Position numbers and translations under genes: made by a program. Positions 48,932 through 58,783 of a stretch of DNA of 64,000 nucleotides are shown piece after piece. The stretch is taken from positions 1 through 64,000 of the forward strand of contig MLHP01000013.1 of assembly GCA_001999425.1 (NCBI GenBank), in the 5' to 3' direction. Within the stretch, counting starts at the first letter, position 1, and the number at the start of each line of letters is the position of its first letter. The DNA is from Rodentibacter genomosp. 2 (GTDB lineage Bacteria; Pseudomonadota; Gammaproteobacteria; Enterobacterales; Pasteurellaceae). The notes below the pieces were generated by a model, which made no database searches, was not told the origin of the DNA, and was given only the letters and a program-made list of their open reading frames with translations.

Positions 48932-49157
48932 GTTGTTAATACCAAATACAAGCCGGACAATGTTTAAAACCAATATTCAATCGGTTATTTCTTATCATCG
49001 GATATAACCGCGTTCAACATTTAGCAGAATATTTGTCTTGTAATAAATGTTATTTTAGTGATCTAAATAAAGTGCGGTCAGATTTCTCCGCATTTTCTAA
49101 AATAGCCGGAAAATCTCACCGCAACTTCTAACATTTCGACAGGTTACAACTTAATAA

Positions 49158-51689
49158 TTAAATTGAACGTTTAACCTCTACTACTTCAAATACCTCAATT
49201 TGATCGCCGACTTTTACGTCATTGTAGTTTTTCACGCCAATACCGCATTCCATGTTACTACGTACTTCTGCTACATCATCTTTGAAACGACGGAGTGATT
49301 CGAGTTCGCCTTCAAAAATAACCACGTTGTCACGTAACACACGGATTGGGTTATTACGTTTAACTATACCTTCTGTCACCATACAACCGGCAATCGCACC
49401 GAATTTCGGATGACGGAACACATCACGTACTTCTGCCAGACCAATGATTTCTTGTTTGAATTCAGGCTGTAACATACCGCTCATTGCCGCTTTGATTTCG
49501 TTAAGCAATTCATAAATAATGGAGTAATAACGTAAATCAATATTTTCGCTTTCAATAACACGGCGGGCTGAGGCATCGGCACGAACGTTAAAACCAACCA
49601 TAATGGCATTGGACGCAGCCGCTAATGTCGCATCGGTTTCTGTAATACCGCCTACTCCAGAACCGACCACTTTCACTTTTACTTCGTCCGTTGAAAGTTC
49701 ATGTAAGGCTTGAACAATGGCTTCCACAGAACCCTGTACGTCAGCTTTCACGATCACGTTCAATTCTGCTACATCACCTTCCGTCATATTGCTAAACATA
49801 TTTTCAAGTTTCGCTTTTTGCTGACGGGCAAGTTTGACTTCACGGAATTTACCTTGGCGATATAATGCCACCTCACGCGCTTTTTTCTCATCACGCACGA
49901 CTGTTGCTTCATCACCCGCCGCGGGCACACCGGAAAGCCCAAGCACTTCCACCGGAATAGATGGGCTTGCTTCGTCAATTTCTTTACCATTTTCATCACG
50001 CATCGCTCTTACACGACCATACTCGAAACCACAAAGTACAATATCGCCTTTGTGTAATGTACCGGATTGCACCAAGATTGTCGCCACAGGGCCACGACCT
50101 TTATCAAGGTAAGATTCAATCACTACACCACTTGCCATACCATCTTTCACAGCGGTTAATTCAAGCACTTCGGATTGAAGAAGAATCGCATCAAGTAACT
50201 CATCAATACCGAGTCCCTGTTTTGCAGAAACCGGCACAAATTGAACTTCGCCACCGAATTTCTCTGAAATCACTTCATACTGGAGCAATTCTTGCTCAAC
50301 ACGATCAGGATTGGCTTCCGGTTTATCAATTTTGTTTACCGCAACCACTAATGGCGCACCTGCGGCTTTTGCGTGTTGAATCGCTTCAATGGTTTGAGGC
50401 ATCACCCCATCATCAGCCGCCACCACAAGAACCACAATATCCGTTGCTTTCGCACCACGAGCACGCATTGAGGTAAAGGCGGCGTGTCCCGGTGTATCAA
50501 GGAAAGTAATCATCTTGCCATCATCCATTTCTACATGGTACGCACCAATGTGTTGGGTAATTCCCCCCGCTTCTCCGGCGGCAACTTTCGCTTTACGAAT
50601 ATAGTCAAGTAAGGAGGTTTTACCATGGTCAACGTGACCCATAATCGTGACTACCGGTGCACGGGTAACTTTTTCCGCATTCACATCACGATCGCCAAGT
50701 ACCGCTTCTTCAAGCTCATTTTCATTACGAAGAATCACTTTATGACCCAGTTCTTCCGCCACTAATTGCGCGGTTTCTTGATCAAGAACTTGGTTAATTG
50801 TCACCATTTCACCCATTTTCATCATCATTTTGATGATTTCAGTGGCTTTAATTGCCATTTTATTGGAAAGTTCTGCAACGGTAATGGTTTCGCCAATCAC
50901 AACATCCGCTTTAGCAACTTGAACAGGTTTTGTGAAAGCCTGTTGTAATGCTGCGCCTTTCTTAGCATTTTTACCTTTACCTAATTTACCTTCTTTTTGG
51001 TTTTTACGGTTAGATTCACGCTCATTTCGACTATTCTTGCTATTATCATCATCACGACCGCCTTTTTTCGCTTTTGCGACTTTATTTTTTCCACGACCAC
51101 GACTTTCATTACGGCGTTCTTCTTCATCTTCCGCTTCAAGCGCATATTTTGAACTTAAATTATAGTCAGAATAATCTTCTGAAGAAGCTTCGTTACCCTC
51201 ATCATCTATTTCAGCATAACGTTTTGCTTCTTCGGCGGCTTTACGAGCTTGCTCCTCTGCTTTTTGACGAGCGAGCTCCTCTGCTTTGCGACGAAGTTCG
51301 GCCTCTTCCGCTTTGCGTTTTTCTTTTTCTATATCAACAGATTTAGTTTTAGAATTGACCGCACTTTGTGAGCTTTTAGCTTGGTCTTCTTTCTCAGCTT
51401 TTAATTTCTCTGCAGCAGCTTTTTCTGCTTCCAAGCGTGTTTTTTCCTCTGCTGCTTTCTTTTCCGCTGCTTTTTTGGCTTCCAATTCTTCTTGCTGCGC
51501 TTTTAATTTTTCAGCTTCTTCTGCTTTTTGAACTGCGTCAGTTTTCACCGTACGCTTTTTACGAACCTCTACTTGAACAGATTTATTTTTACCTGCCGTT
51601 GTTGTTGCATTTACTACCGTTTTAGTTCTGCGTTGAATACTCAATTTTTTCGGCGCTTCGCTATCTGCTTGTTTTACTTCATCAGTCAT
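49158..51689 (-). CDS. infB: Translation initiation factor IF-2
   Basis: 843 residues. Lys/Glu/Ala-rich N-terminus (about 1-270), then an IF2 N-domain ([18 protein letters not shown]), GTPase with G1 GHVDHGKTS near 350, DTPGH and NKID, and C-domains for fMet-tRNA. It places initiator tRNA on the ribosome. It follows nusA by 12 bases; the initiator tRNA gene lies upstream of the same operon. A USS (51358-51366) sits in the N-terminal part. Confidence 0.96.
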   Translation of the reverse strand: MTDEVKQADSEAPKKLSIQRRTKTVVNATTTAGKNKSVQVEVRKKRTVKTDAVQKAEEAEKLKAQQEELEAKKAAEKKAAEEKTRLEAEKAAAEKLKAEKEDQAKSSQSAVNSKTKSVDIEKEKRKAEEAELRRKAEELARQKAEEQARKAAEEAKRYAEIDDEGNEASSEDYSDYNLSSKYALEAEDEEERRNESRGRGKNKVAKAKKGGRDDDNSKNSRNERESNRKNQKEGKLGKGKNAKKGAALQQAFTKPVQVAKADVVIGETITVAELSNKMAIKATEIIKMMMKMGEMVTINQVLDQETAQLVAEELGHKVILRNENELEEAVLGDRDVNAEKVTRAPVVTIMGHVDHGKTSLLDYIRKAKVAAGEAGGITQHIGAYHVEMDDGKMITFLDTPGHAAFTSMRARGAKATDIVVLVVAADDGVMPQTIEAIQHAKAAGAPLVVAVNKIDKPEANPDRVEQELLQYEVISEKFGGEVQFVPVSAKQGLGIDELLDAILLQSEVLELTAVKDGMASGVVIESYLDKGRGPVATILVQSGTLHKGDIVLCGFEYGRVRAMRDENGKEIDEASPSIPVEVLGLSGVPAAGDEATVVRDEKKAREVALYRQGKFREVKLARQQKAKLENMFSNMTEGDVAELNVIVKADVQGSVEAIVQALHELSTDEVKVKVVGSGVGGITETDATLAAASNAIMVGFNVRADASARRVIESENIDLRYYSIIYELLNEIKAAMSGMLQPEFKQEIIGLAEVRDVFRHPKFGAIAGCMVTEGIVKRNNPIRVLRDNVVIFEGELESLRRFKDDVAEVRSNMECGIGVKNYNDVKVGDQIEVFEVVEVKRSI

Positions 51690-51701
51690 AATTAATTCTC
51701 C

Positions 51702-53189
51702 TTATTCTTCGCTGAACCAACAAATATTACGCGCAGCCATAATTAAATCAGCAGCTTGTTCTTCTGTTAACTCTTCAATATCCGCTAAATCATCAACACC
51801 TTGTTCAGCAAGTTCTTCAAGAGTGGTAATTTGTTTTTCGGCGAATTTGAACGCAATATGACGGTTCATTCCATTCAAGTTTAATAAACGTTCTTCAATA
51901 TTTGCTTTTTTCAATGCTTCTTCTTCCGCCAAGGCTACTGCAGTGATCGCATTTTTTGCACGGGTTTGAAGTTCTTCAACAAGATCTTCATCTTCCAAAC
52001 CATCAATTGCCGTTAATTCACTTACCGGCACATAAGCAATTTCCTCTAAACTTGTAAAGCCTTCTTCTACAAGGATTTGTGCAAACTCTTCATCAAGTTC
52101 CAATGTATTCATAAATAAATGCAATGCTTTATTATCTTCCGCTTGATGTTTTTCATTAAGTTCTTCCGTAGTCATTACATTTAATACCCAGCCGGTTAGT
52201 TGGGTGGCTAAACGCACATTTTGACCGTTACGTCCGATTGCTTGCGCAAGATTTGCTGCATCAACGGCAATATCCATTGAATGGTTATCTTCATCGACAA
52301 TGATGGAATTAACATCCGCTGGTGCCATAGCGTTAATGACAAATTGTGCAGGATTATCATCCCAAAGTACGATATCGACGCGTTCTCCCCCCAATTCATT
52401 GGTAATGGCTTGAACCCGAGCCCCACGCATACCTACACATGCACCAACAGGATCGATACGTTTGTCATTTGATTTCACTGCAATTTTTGCACGAGAACCC
52501 GGATCGCGGGCGGCACCACGAATTTCAATCATTTCTTCGCCAATTTCCGGTACTTCGATACGGAATAACTCAATAAGCATTTCCGGTTTCGCACGTGTCA
52601 CAAATAATTGTGCGGTTTTACTTTCCGGAACGACTTTATAAAGTACGCCACGTACGCGATCTCCCGGTCGGAAATTCTCACGTGGAAGCATATCTTCACG
52701 AGCAATAACCGCTTCGGCTTTATTGCCTAAATCCAAAATAATACTCTCACGATTCACTTTTTTTACCGTACCAGTAACAATTTTGCCCTCTTCGGAACGG
52801 AATTGCTCCACTACTTTTGCTCGCTCCGCTTCGCGAATTTTTGTGCTGATAACTTGACGTGCGGTTTGCATTGCAATACGGTCAAAAGCGATAGATTCAA
52901 TTTGATCTTCGACATAATCCCCAAGTTGGATTTCAGGATCATCAAATTGCGCAGCTTCTAAAGTAATTTCTTTTGTCGGTACCTTTACTTCATCTACGAC
53001 TAACCAGCGACGAAAAGTATCAAACTCACCACTTTTTGGATTAATTGAAACGCGAATGTCGGTTTCGTATTCATATTTTTTCTTGGTTGAAAGCGCAATC
53101 GCACTTTCTAGTGCTTCAAAGATTTTTTCACGCGGTAATAATTTTTCATTAGACACCGCTTCTGCTGCTAATAAAATTTCCTTACTCAT
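51702..53189 (-). CDS. nusA: Transcription factor NusA
   Basis: 495 residues, full E. coli type: N-terminal RNA-polymerase domain, S1 domain ([21 protein letters not shown]), KH domains ([19 protein letters not shown]) and two C-terminal acidic AR repeats. Controls pausing, termination and antitermination. It is the middle gene of rimP-nusA-infB. Confidence 0.96.
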   Translation of the reverse strand: MSKEILLAAEAVSNEKLLPREKIFEALESAIALSTKKKYEYETDIRVSINPKSGEFDTFRRWLVVDEVKVPTKEITLEAAQFDDPEIQLGDYVEDQIESIAFDRIAMQTARQVISTKIREAERAKVVEQFRSEEGKIVTGTVKKVNRESIILDLGNKAEAVIAREDMLPRENFRPGDRVRGVLYKVVPESKTAQLFVTRAKPEMLIELFRIEVPEIGEEMIEIRGAARDPGSRAKIAVKSNDKRIDPVGACVGMRGARVQAITNELGGERVDIVLWDDNPAQFVINAMAPADVNSIIVDEDNHSMDIAVDAANLAQAIGRNGQNVRLATQLTGWVLNVMTTEELNEKHQAEDNKALHLFMNTLELDEEFAQILVEEGFTSLEEIAYVPVSELTAIDGLEDEDLVEELQTRAKNAITAVALAEEEALKKANIEERLLNLNGMNRHIAFKFAEKQITTLEELAEQGVDDLADIEELTEEQAADLIMAARNICWFSEE

Positions 53190-53206
53190 TTTTCCTTTCT
53201 CTCCTT

Positions 53207-53662
53207 TTAAAATTTTGCAATCACATTTGCTTTTTGAATATTACCAAAAACAAAGATTTGTTCTTGATCATCAACTTTTAATATCAGCATATCATTTTCA
53301 ATACGCTCTAATTTTCCTTGCCATTTACGACGTTCCATCATTGGAATACGTAAATGAATGAGAATTTCTTCACCAAGATAACGTTCAAATTGCGCCAAAG
53401 TAAATAACGGACGATCAAGCCCCGGTGATGACACTTCAAGGTTGTATTTATCTGCTATCGGATCTTCTACATCCAAAATAGCACTGACTTGACGACTTAC
53501 ATCCGCACAATCATCTATGGTTACTCCTCCCTCTTTATCAATGAAGATACGCACGGTCATAAAACGTCCGGCTCGCTGGCATTCAATACCCCAAAGTTCG
53601 CAGCCTAAATCTTCTACCGAACTTTGCAATAGTTCTTGTAAATTCTGTTCTAACGTAGCCAA
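53207..53662 (-). CDS. rimP: Ribosome maturation factor RimP
   Basis: 151 residues. Blocks [23 protein letters not shown] (cited in part) and [14 protein letters not shown] are diagnostic. It is needed for 30S assembly. First gene of the operon after the initiator tRNA and two terminators. Confidence 0.94.
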   Translation of the reverse strand: MATLEQNLQELLQSSVEDLGCELWGIECQRAGRFMTVRIFIDKEGGVTIDDCADVSRQVSAILDVEDPIADKYNLEVSSPGLDRPLFTLAQFERYLGEEILIHLRIPMMERRKWQGKLERIENDMLILKVDDQEQIFVFGNIQKANVIAKF

Positions 53663-53733
53663 TTTCTACTCCTGTTTCTAAACCCTATTCTTATATATAC
53701 GGATAAAACCACTCTATATTGAATTTCAGGCGT

Positions 53734-53766
53734 AAAAAAAGGGTTAGGTTCATCGAACCTAAGCCC
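53734..53766 (-). terminator. Terminator between tRNA-fMet and rimP (second)
   Basis: On the minus strand, GGGCTTAGGTTC and GAACCTAACCC form a ten-base stem with a GATG-type loop followed by seven T. Confidence 0.75.
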
Positions 53767-53786
53767 AGTTTCTAAAATTTCTTGTA

Positions 53787-53812
53787 CAAAAAAACCCCAA
53801 ACTTGGGGTTCT
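53787..53812 (-). terminator. Terminator after tRNA-fMet (first)
   Basis: AACCCCAA/TTGGGGTT stem with a three-base loop and a T run on the minus strand, 17 bases after the tRNA. Confidence 0.85.
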
Positions 53813-53828
53813 TTTACTGAACTTGTAT

Positions 53829-53905
<77 letters not shown>

Positions 53906-53921
53906 TCCGAAATATGCGCGT

Positions 53922-53949
53922 ATTATAGTGTTCTCTATTAAAAGATCAA
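53922..53949 (-). promoter_or_regulatory. tRNA-fMet promoter
   Basis: TTGATC, 16-base spacer, TATAAT on the minus strand, followed by a GC-rich discriminator (ACGCGC), typical of promoters under stringent control. The start point would be about 10 bases before the tRNA. Confidence 0.75.
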
Positions 53950-54001
53950 GACTTTTCTCAAAAATCTAAAAAACACGACAATTTTCGACCGCACTTAAGC
54001 G

Positions 54002-54136
54002 CTAGAAACCGAATCCGGTACTTAATCCTACTCCCGCACCAACGCCGTTACTGCCACCACCGACACCGATACCGCCGCCAACAGAACAAGCACCGAGTAA
54101 AACAGACAAAGTTAAAATTAAGAAGATTTTTTTCAT
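54002..54136 (-). CDS. Small glycine-rich lipoprotein
   Basis: 44 residues, with signal peptide and lipobox LLGAC (cysteine at about 17). The mature part is SVGGGIGVGGGSNGVGAG... with almost only Gly, Val and Ser. The ATG overlaps the stop of the upstream kinase-like gene by one base (TGATG), which suggests coupled translation. A second ATG one codon upstream (54139) is possible. A USS (53988-53996) lies just after the stop. The function is unknown. Confidence 0.8.
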   Translation of the reverse strand: MKKIFLILTLSVLLGACSVGGGIGVGGGSNGVGAGVGLSTGFGF

Positions 54137-54873
54137 CATTTTTCCTTAAAATGTAACAATGCAAATAAACGATAAATCGAAATGAGATCTTTCTTCGCAA
54201 TCGGCTTAAAAGGCAATAGTAAGTAATACACCCACCTAAATCGCGATAAATAGTTTTGCATTATTTCCCAATTTCGTGGGTCGCAATGTGTTTGATAATA
54301 AACCGCGACTTCCTCTATTAATTCATCAGAAATAGTTTCTTTATGGCATAAACTGTCGAAGAAAAATAGCATATCGCGCACGATTAACCAATCTTTATTT
54401 TGGCTTTTTGAACGCGATTCAAAATCTAAAAAAATAGTTTTACCATCATTCCATACAATGTCTCGTACTGCAGGACGGCCATGTACCAATCCTTTTTTGT
54501 GTAACCCGATTAAACTTTGGCTTGCATCGGAGAGAATTGAAAACTTTTGTTTCTCTGACGTGTTTGGATTATCCATCCATTGAGAAATACTCATCCCAAC
54601 ATCTTCTAAAACAAAAAAATCTTTTTCATGGTAAACAACTTTGGGAACAGGCACACCCTGTTTAAATAAATCTAAAAGCGTCATTAATTCGTTTGCAAAA
54701 GACTTTTTAGGATAAGGCTTTAATAGTAGCCAAACACCTGATAGTTTTTCCGGTTGCTTCAACCAATATCCTTTTCCTTGGTAGTTAAATTGATAAACTC
54801 GTTTTCCTTTTTGTTTCTCAAAGACACTTTTAACATACTCCTGAAATTCGGTATCAATGCAAGATTCCACCAC
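54136..54873 (-). CDS. Kinase-like protein (LPS kinase/RIO type)
   Basis: 245 residues. The fold pattern of small bacterial kinases is visible: a Lys-containing N-lobe (YWLKQPEKLSG), FFVLEDVG hinge, GLVHGRPAVRDIVW in place of the catalytic loop, and IFLDFESRS in place of DFG. The normal HGDLHPGNI-type loop reads HGRPAVRDI, with Asp kept near the end. It resembles the KdkA/WaaP and InaA kinases that act on lipopolysaccharide core; a Kdo kinase role is possible in Pasteurellaceae, but the true KdkA has other blocks. Coupled to a lipoprotein gene. Confidence 0.6.
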   Translation of the reverse strand: MVESCIDTEFQEYVKSVFEKQKGKRVYQFNYQGKGYWLKQPEKLSGVWLLLKPYPKKSFANELMTLLDLFKQGVPVPKVVYHEKDFFVLEDVGMSISQWMDNPNTSEKQKFSILSDASQSLIGLHKKGLVHGRPAVRDIVWNDGKTIFLDFESRSKSQNKDWLIVRDMLFFFDSLCHKETISDELIEEVAVYYQTHCDPRNWEIMQNYLSRFRWVYYLLLPFKPIAKKDLISIYRLFALLHFKEK

Positions 54874-54979
54874 AATACTACTCCAAATCTGTTTATTTCA
54901 TGCTATATTTTATAGCTAATTATAAGGCCCTGAGTATTCTAAGGGTTTATTTCAATCTTTCAACTAAATTAGGTATTCT

Positions 54980-55543
54980 ATGAAAAAACTCAATTTTTCT
55001 CTCTTTACCCTGTTACTCGGGTTTTCCATTTTTACCTCTGCACAATCTTCACCTTTCAGCTTAACTGAAAGTCAAATCAATCAATATCTATCGGAAAAAG
55101 GGGCAATTAAAGATAAATTTAACTTTCCCGGGTTGTTTTCGTTGGATTACCAGTTAAAGGATCTCACCACTAAAATTGGACGAGGCACAGAAAAACGTGT
55201 TGAAATAAATGGTACTGCCGAAGGATTATTCAAACTGGGAAGTAAACAATTTCCGACCAAATTAACTCTAACTTTTGATACGGTTCCTTACTATAACCCT
55301 GAGGAAGGAGCAATCTATCTACGTAATTTACGTATATTGCAGTGGTCCGGTGAGCCTAATGAATATATGGAACAATTACAAATTGCTATGCCATTTTTAA
55401 GCGAAAGTATTGCTATGTTACTTTCTTCAATGCCAATTTATACCCTTGATGAAACAAACATCCGAGATGTATTAATCAAAAAATTTGCTAAAGGTATTAA
55501 AATCGAACCGGGAGTTTTAGAACTTGAGACCAATGTTCTATAA
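54980..55543 (+). CDS. DUF1439 periplasmic protein (YceB-like)
   Basis: 187 residues with a signal peptide (KLNFSLFTLLLGFSIFTSAQS) and no lipobox cysteine, unlike E. coli YceB, which is a lipoprotein. The rest is a soluble beta-rich domain (FSLTESQINQYLSEKG, VEINGTAEGLFKLG), which matches the DUF1439 lipid-binding-like family. It is alone on the plus strand between two minus-strand genes. The precise role is unknown. Confidence 0.75.
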   Translation: MKKLNFSLFTLLLGFSIFTSAQSSPFSLTESQINQYLSEKGAIKDKFNFPGLFSLDYQLKDLTTKIGRGTEKRVEINGTAEGLFKLGSKQFPTKLTLTFDTVPYYNPEEGAIYLRNLRILQWSGEPNEYMEQLQIAMPFLSESIAMLLSSMPIYTLDETNIRDVLIKKFAKGIKIEPGVLELETNVL

Positions 55544-55547
55544 AACG

Positions 55548-56039
55548 TTAGAATAGATCCCATTGCTGATGAGGTATTTCATCTATTTGTGTTTTCATTT
55601 CAAAACCAAAAGGTAACAGTAAATTTTTGAGCGTCGCGATATTGTAAAACGAGTGACTTTGAGTAGTATTTTGCAAGTAAATAAACAGTCGTTCAAATCG
55701 ATGGGGAAATTGTAAAAATAACGCCGCAAGCACTTGTTGTTCAACTAATGGTTGTAATGCATTTAGAAATTGTTTGGCATTGTCCCGTGTTGCTATACGG
55801 GTGTGACTGAAATCTTGATGTAATTTAATCGAGAATTGGAGTTTGCCGTCGGATTTTTCCAACATTCCTTGTATTGCTTTCTGTCCAATAGGCGCATGAA
55901 AACTACTATTGATTTCTACCGTGTCATAATGGCGGCAATAATGAGTCAGAAAATCCGCTTTTGCCGTCCCTAAAGGATAAACGGTGCCGAGCAAATCACA
56001 ATCTGCGTAACCGCCCGTACCAATGTAAATGTGAGACAT
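55548..56039 (-). pseudogene. DUF72 (YecE-like) protein with internal deletion
   Basis: 163 residues in one open frame; the family is normally about 270. The N-terminal half is normal (IYIGTGGYADCDLLG, YDTVEINSSFHAP, FSIKLHQDFSHTR) to LFLQFPHRFER. It then jumps to the family's last strand and tail (LFIYLQNTTQSHSFYNIATL). About 100 residues between those points, the second half of the TIM-like barrel, are missing in frame. The product is unlikely to fold as usual. Confidence 0.75.
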
Positions 56040-56151
56040 TTAATATTTTTAATAAGAATTGGGGGCGCTATTGTAAGAGAGAAAATAACATTTTAAAACC
56101 GTAAAAGAAGGTGAACGGCATTTTCCTACACCAAATCACCTGGGACATATT

Positions 56152-57510
56152 TTACTGTAAGCCAATAATTACTCTAAATCCAATGATGTTTCCGCAATCC
56201 ATCACATTTTCCAACCGCACTTTATAGTGATGCAATTCTGCAATGCGAAATACAATGGATAACCCTAACCCACTTCCCTTTTCATTTTGCCCTGCCGGAC
56301 GATAAAAAGGTTGTCCTAATCGGGCTAAATCGGTTTCACTCACCCCACCGCCATTATCTTCGACAATAATTTTTTCTCTGAATAAAACAATTTTTACCGA
56401 CGCCCCTGATGGTACATATTTAACCGCATTATCCAGTAAATTTCTCAACATTTGCGTGACTAAAACAGGTTGACCGTTCCTCATTTGAGGCAACGACTTT
56501 TCTTCAAAGGATAATTCAATGTTACGTTTTTGTGCATTAAAATAAAATTCACTCATTAAAGAAGGAATTATTTCCTGCCATTTTATAGGTTCTAATCCAT
56601 CAAGTTCCTTTAAATTATCTAAACGGGATAAGATTAAAAGCTGCTCGATTAATTGGCTGGCACGATCAATACCCAGTGTTAAATTGCTTAATGCTTGTTC
56701 CCTAATTACCTTATCCTCACCGGCAAGTTGGGCAACTTCGGTTTGAATACGTAAAGCGGCTAACGGACTGCGTAATTCATGGGCGGCATCGGAAGTAAAA
56801 CGGCGCTCTCTTTTTAACATAGTCGAAGTGCGGTCAAAAAATTGGTTTAAATTTTTCACCAACGGCAAAATTTCTGTCGGTACATTTGATGTATCAAGCA
56901 GAGAAACATCTCCCGGTTTTCTTCGCAAAACCTCACGGCTAAGCTGATTAATCGGTTTTAATGCTTTATGAATCAAGTAGAAAACCACTGCCAATAAAAA
57001 AGGTAAACTTGCAAACCAAATTGCCGTTTGCCCGAATACCATTTTATTCACCAATTCTTCTCGATATTCTATTTCTTGACCAACCGCAATTCGCAACTCT
57101 CCTTGTGCCACAGGTAACCAGTAAATCCGCCATTTATCATCATCGTTTTCAATATAGGCGGAACTAAATCCCTCTTTATTGCTAAAGATGAAATTATCAC
57201 CGTTATCACCATCACTTAACAATCGCTCCCCCGTTTTGGAAAAAATCGCAAACGCAAGGGCATCATCATCGAACTTACGTTTTAACGGTTTAAATCCGCC
57301 ACGATTAAAGTTTGTCTTACCCAATAAAATATTTTGTAAATCAGAGGTGGCGAGGCGTTCTGCAAACAAAATCTGCTGTGCGTCAAAAACATCATAGGCC
57401 TCTTTTTTTGCTACTTTCCACGCGACAAAAGTTGAAACGAGCCACACGAAAAGTGCAATCAAAAATAACCCGCTCATTAAGCGAAATTTTAAACTTTTAT
57501 TTGTCATCAC
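56152..57510 (-). CDS. qseC: Sensor histidine kinase QseC
   Basis: 452 residues. N-terminal membrane helix ([21 protein letters not shown]), periplasmic domain to about 160, second helix, HAMP-like linker, H-box [17 protein letters not shown], then N, G1 (DNGGGVSE) and G2 (GSGLGLSIV) boxes. Partner of the response regulator upstream, overlapping it by 14 bases. In Haemophilus the same pair is called FirRS (ferrous iron); in Aggregatibacter it is QseBC. Two USS lie in the gene. Confidence 0.92.
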   Translation of the reverse strand: MMTNKSLKFRLMSGLFLIALFVWLVSTFVAWKVAKKEAYDVFDAQQILFAERLATSDLQNILLGKTNFNRGGFKPLKRKFDDDALAFAIFSKTGERLLSDGDNGDNFIFSNKEGFSSAYIENDDDKWRIYWLPVAQGELRIAVGQEIEYREELVNKMVFGQTAIWFASLPFLLAVVFYLIHKALKPINQLSREVLRRKPGDVSLLDTSNVPTEILPLVKNLNQFFDRTSTMLKRERRFTSDAAHELRSPLAALRIQTEVAQLAGEDKVIREQALSNLTLGIDRASQLIEQLLILSRLDNLKELDGLEPIKWQEIIPSLMSEFYFNAQKRNIELSFEEKSLPQMRNGQPVLVTQMLRNLLDNAVKYVPSGASVKIVLFREKIIVEDNGGGVSETDLARLGQPFYRPAGQNEKGSGLGLSIVFRIAELHHYKVRLENVMDCGNIIGFRVIIGLQ

Positions 57511-58165
57511 CTTGCCCTAATACGTAGCCAACCCCGTGAACGGTACGAATAAATTGTTTTCCCAATTTTTGGCGCAAATTGTAGATATGAACATCTAATG
57601 CGGCGCTACTAATTTCCTCCTCCCATGTGGATAATTTTTCTTCAATGGTTGAACGGGAAAGGACACGATCTTGATTCAACATAAAAAGTTCCAATAACTT
57701 ATATTCTCTGCTCGTGAGAGAAAGCAGTTCATTATTTACTCGAACACTTCGTTGATTAGGATCAAGTGTAACATTCAGATGGGTTAAAACCGACGTGGTA
57801 TGTCCATAGCTACGGCGAATCAATGCTTGCAAACGGGCAACCACTTCAGCCAATGCAAAAGGTTTACAAAGATAATCATCCGCCCCTTTTTGCAATCCTT
57901 TCACGCGCTCATCTAAGGTATCGCGCGCTGTCAAAATAAGCACGGGAGTAGATTGATTATTCATTCGCCATTGTTGCAAAATCTCCAATCCGTCCATTTT
58001 GGGTAAAGTAAGATCCAATACAACGGCATCATAAGGTGCGCTATCCAGTGCATCCAATCCGGTTTTACCATCGCGAAACCAATCCACAACAAAGCCAGAC
58101 TTGCTTAACCCAATCTGTAATCCATTGCCAATTAACGCATCATCTTCAATTAATAAAATCCGCAT
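57497..58165 (-). CDS. qseB: Response regulator QseB
   Basis: 222 residues, OmpR family. Receiver: DDALIGNG, Asp in [13 protein letters not shown], Lys in LCKPFALAE. Winged helix ending [12 protein letters not shown]. It should bind the CTTAA-N6-CTTAA site found before ygiW and activate its own operon. A USS (58173-58181) lies between ygiW and qseB. Confidence 0.93.
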   Translation of the reverse strand: MRILLIEDDALIGNGLQIGLSKSGFVVDWFRDGKTGLDALDSAPYDAVVLDLTLPKMDGLEILQQWRMNNQSTPVLILTARDTLDERVKGLQKGADDYLCKPFALAEVVARLQALIRRSYGHTTSVLTHLNVTLDPNQRSVRVNNELLSLTSREYKLLELFMLNQDRVLSRSTIEEKLSTWEEEISSAALDVHIYNLRQKLGKQFIRTVHGVGYVLGQGDDK

Positions 58166-58221
58166 AATTTTGACCGCACTTTAAAACAAAATGGCGAGTA
58201 TTATACCCGCCATTTTCCAAA

Positions 58222-58590
58222 TTAGTTTACTTTTTCTACGCTATACACTTCTAAATCTGCTTTTTCAAAAGCTTCATTATCAAGTTTACCGCTGATACGG
58301 ATTTTATCCTGTGGCCCCACGTTTAAACCTTTCCATACACGATCGTCGATCTCGATCTTAATTTGTTCCGTACCATCTGTGAAAAGATATTCATCATTGT
58401 CGATTTGTTTCGTGATGTTACCCACTAAGGTAATCATTGAATTATCTTTTGCCGATAAGGCTTGTTTTACTGTGATTGCCGCAGCTGCCGGTTGTTGGAA
58501 TCCGCTTTTTGCATTCCCGTTGTCATTAAAACCTGCGAATGCCGTTGAAGTTGCGATAGCTAAAATTGCTGCGAAAGTTAATTTTTTCAT
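58222..58590 (-). CDS. ygiW: YgiW-type periplasmic BOF protein
   Basis: 122 residues from ATG 58590. The open frame starts earlier (58665), but those 25 codons overlay the promoter region, so the start at MKKLTFAAILAIATSTAFA, a signal peptide, is used. The OB-fold (BOF) core VKQALSAKDNSMITLVGNITKQID is present. It is the first gene of ygiW-qseB-qseC. It probably senses or binds a small cation or cationic molecule and modulates QseC; this role is inferred from operon studies in related bacteria. Confidence 0.88.
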   Translation of the reverse strand: MKKLTFAAILAIATSTAFAGFNDNGNAKSGFQQPAAAAITVKQALSAKDNSMITLVGNITKQIDNDEYLFTDGTEQIKIEIDDRVWKGLNVGPQDKIRISGKLDNEAFEKADLEVYSVEKVN

Positions 58591-58672
58591 AAGTTTTTCC
58601 TCTAAATAAAAATCAATTTGTTTGTTTTCCAAAGCATCTTTGCTTTGTTCATGTGTATTAAACAATACAAAT

Positions 58673-58689
58673 CTTAAGTAATTCTTAAG
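58673..58689 (-). promoter_or_regulatory. QseB box upstream of ygiW
   Basis: CTTAAG, five bases, CTTAAG, which contains an exact CTTAA-N6-CTTAA on both strands. This is the site reported for QseB/PmrA-type regulators. It lies 83-99 bases before the ygiW ATG with -10-like TATTGT/TTTAAT sequences just after it, so it would overlap the -35. Confidence 0.8.
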
Positions 58690-58713
58690 AAACCCTCACT
58701 TTTCTAAAAATAA

Positions 58714-58742
58714 TAAAAAAGCTAGGAAAATCCTAGCCTTTC
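58714..58742 (-). terminator. thrS terminator
   Basis: Stem GGCTAGGA/TCCTAGC with a TTT loop and a T run on the minus strand, about 40 bases after the thrS stop. A second hairpin with a USS (58759-58767) lies nearer the stop. Confidence 0.85.
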
Positions 58743-58783
58743 ATTATTTACCACCGCAAAGTGCGGTCAGTTTTGAATGTTTT

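Noticed and set aside
50932-51625. Plus-strand open frames opposite the infB N-terminus
   Set aside because: Low-complexity antisense of the Lys/Glu/Ala-rich IF-2 region.
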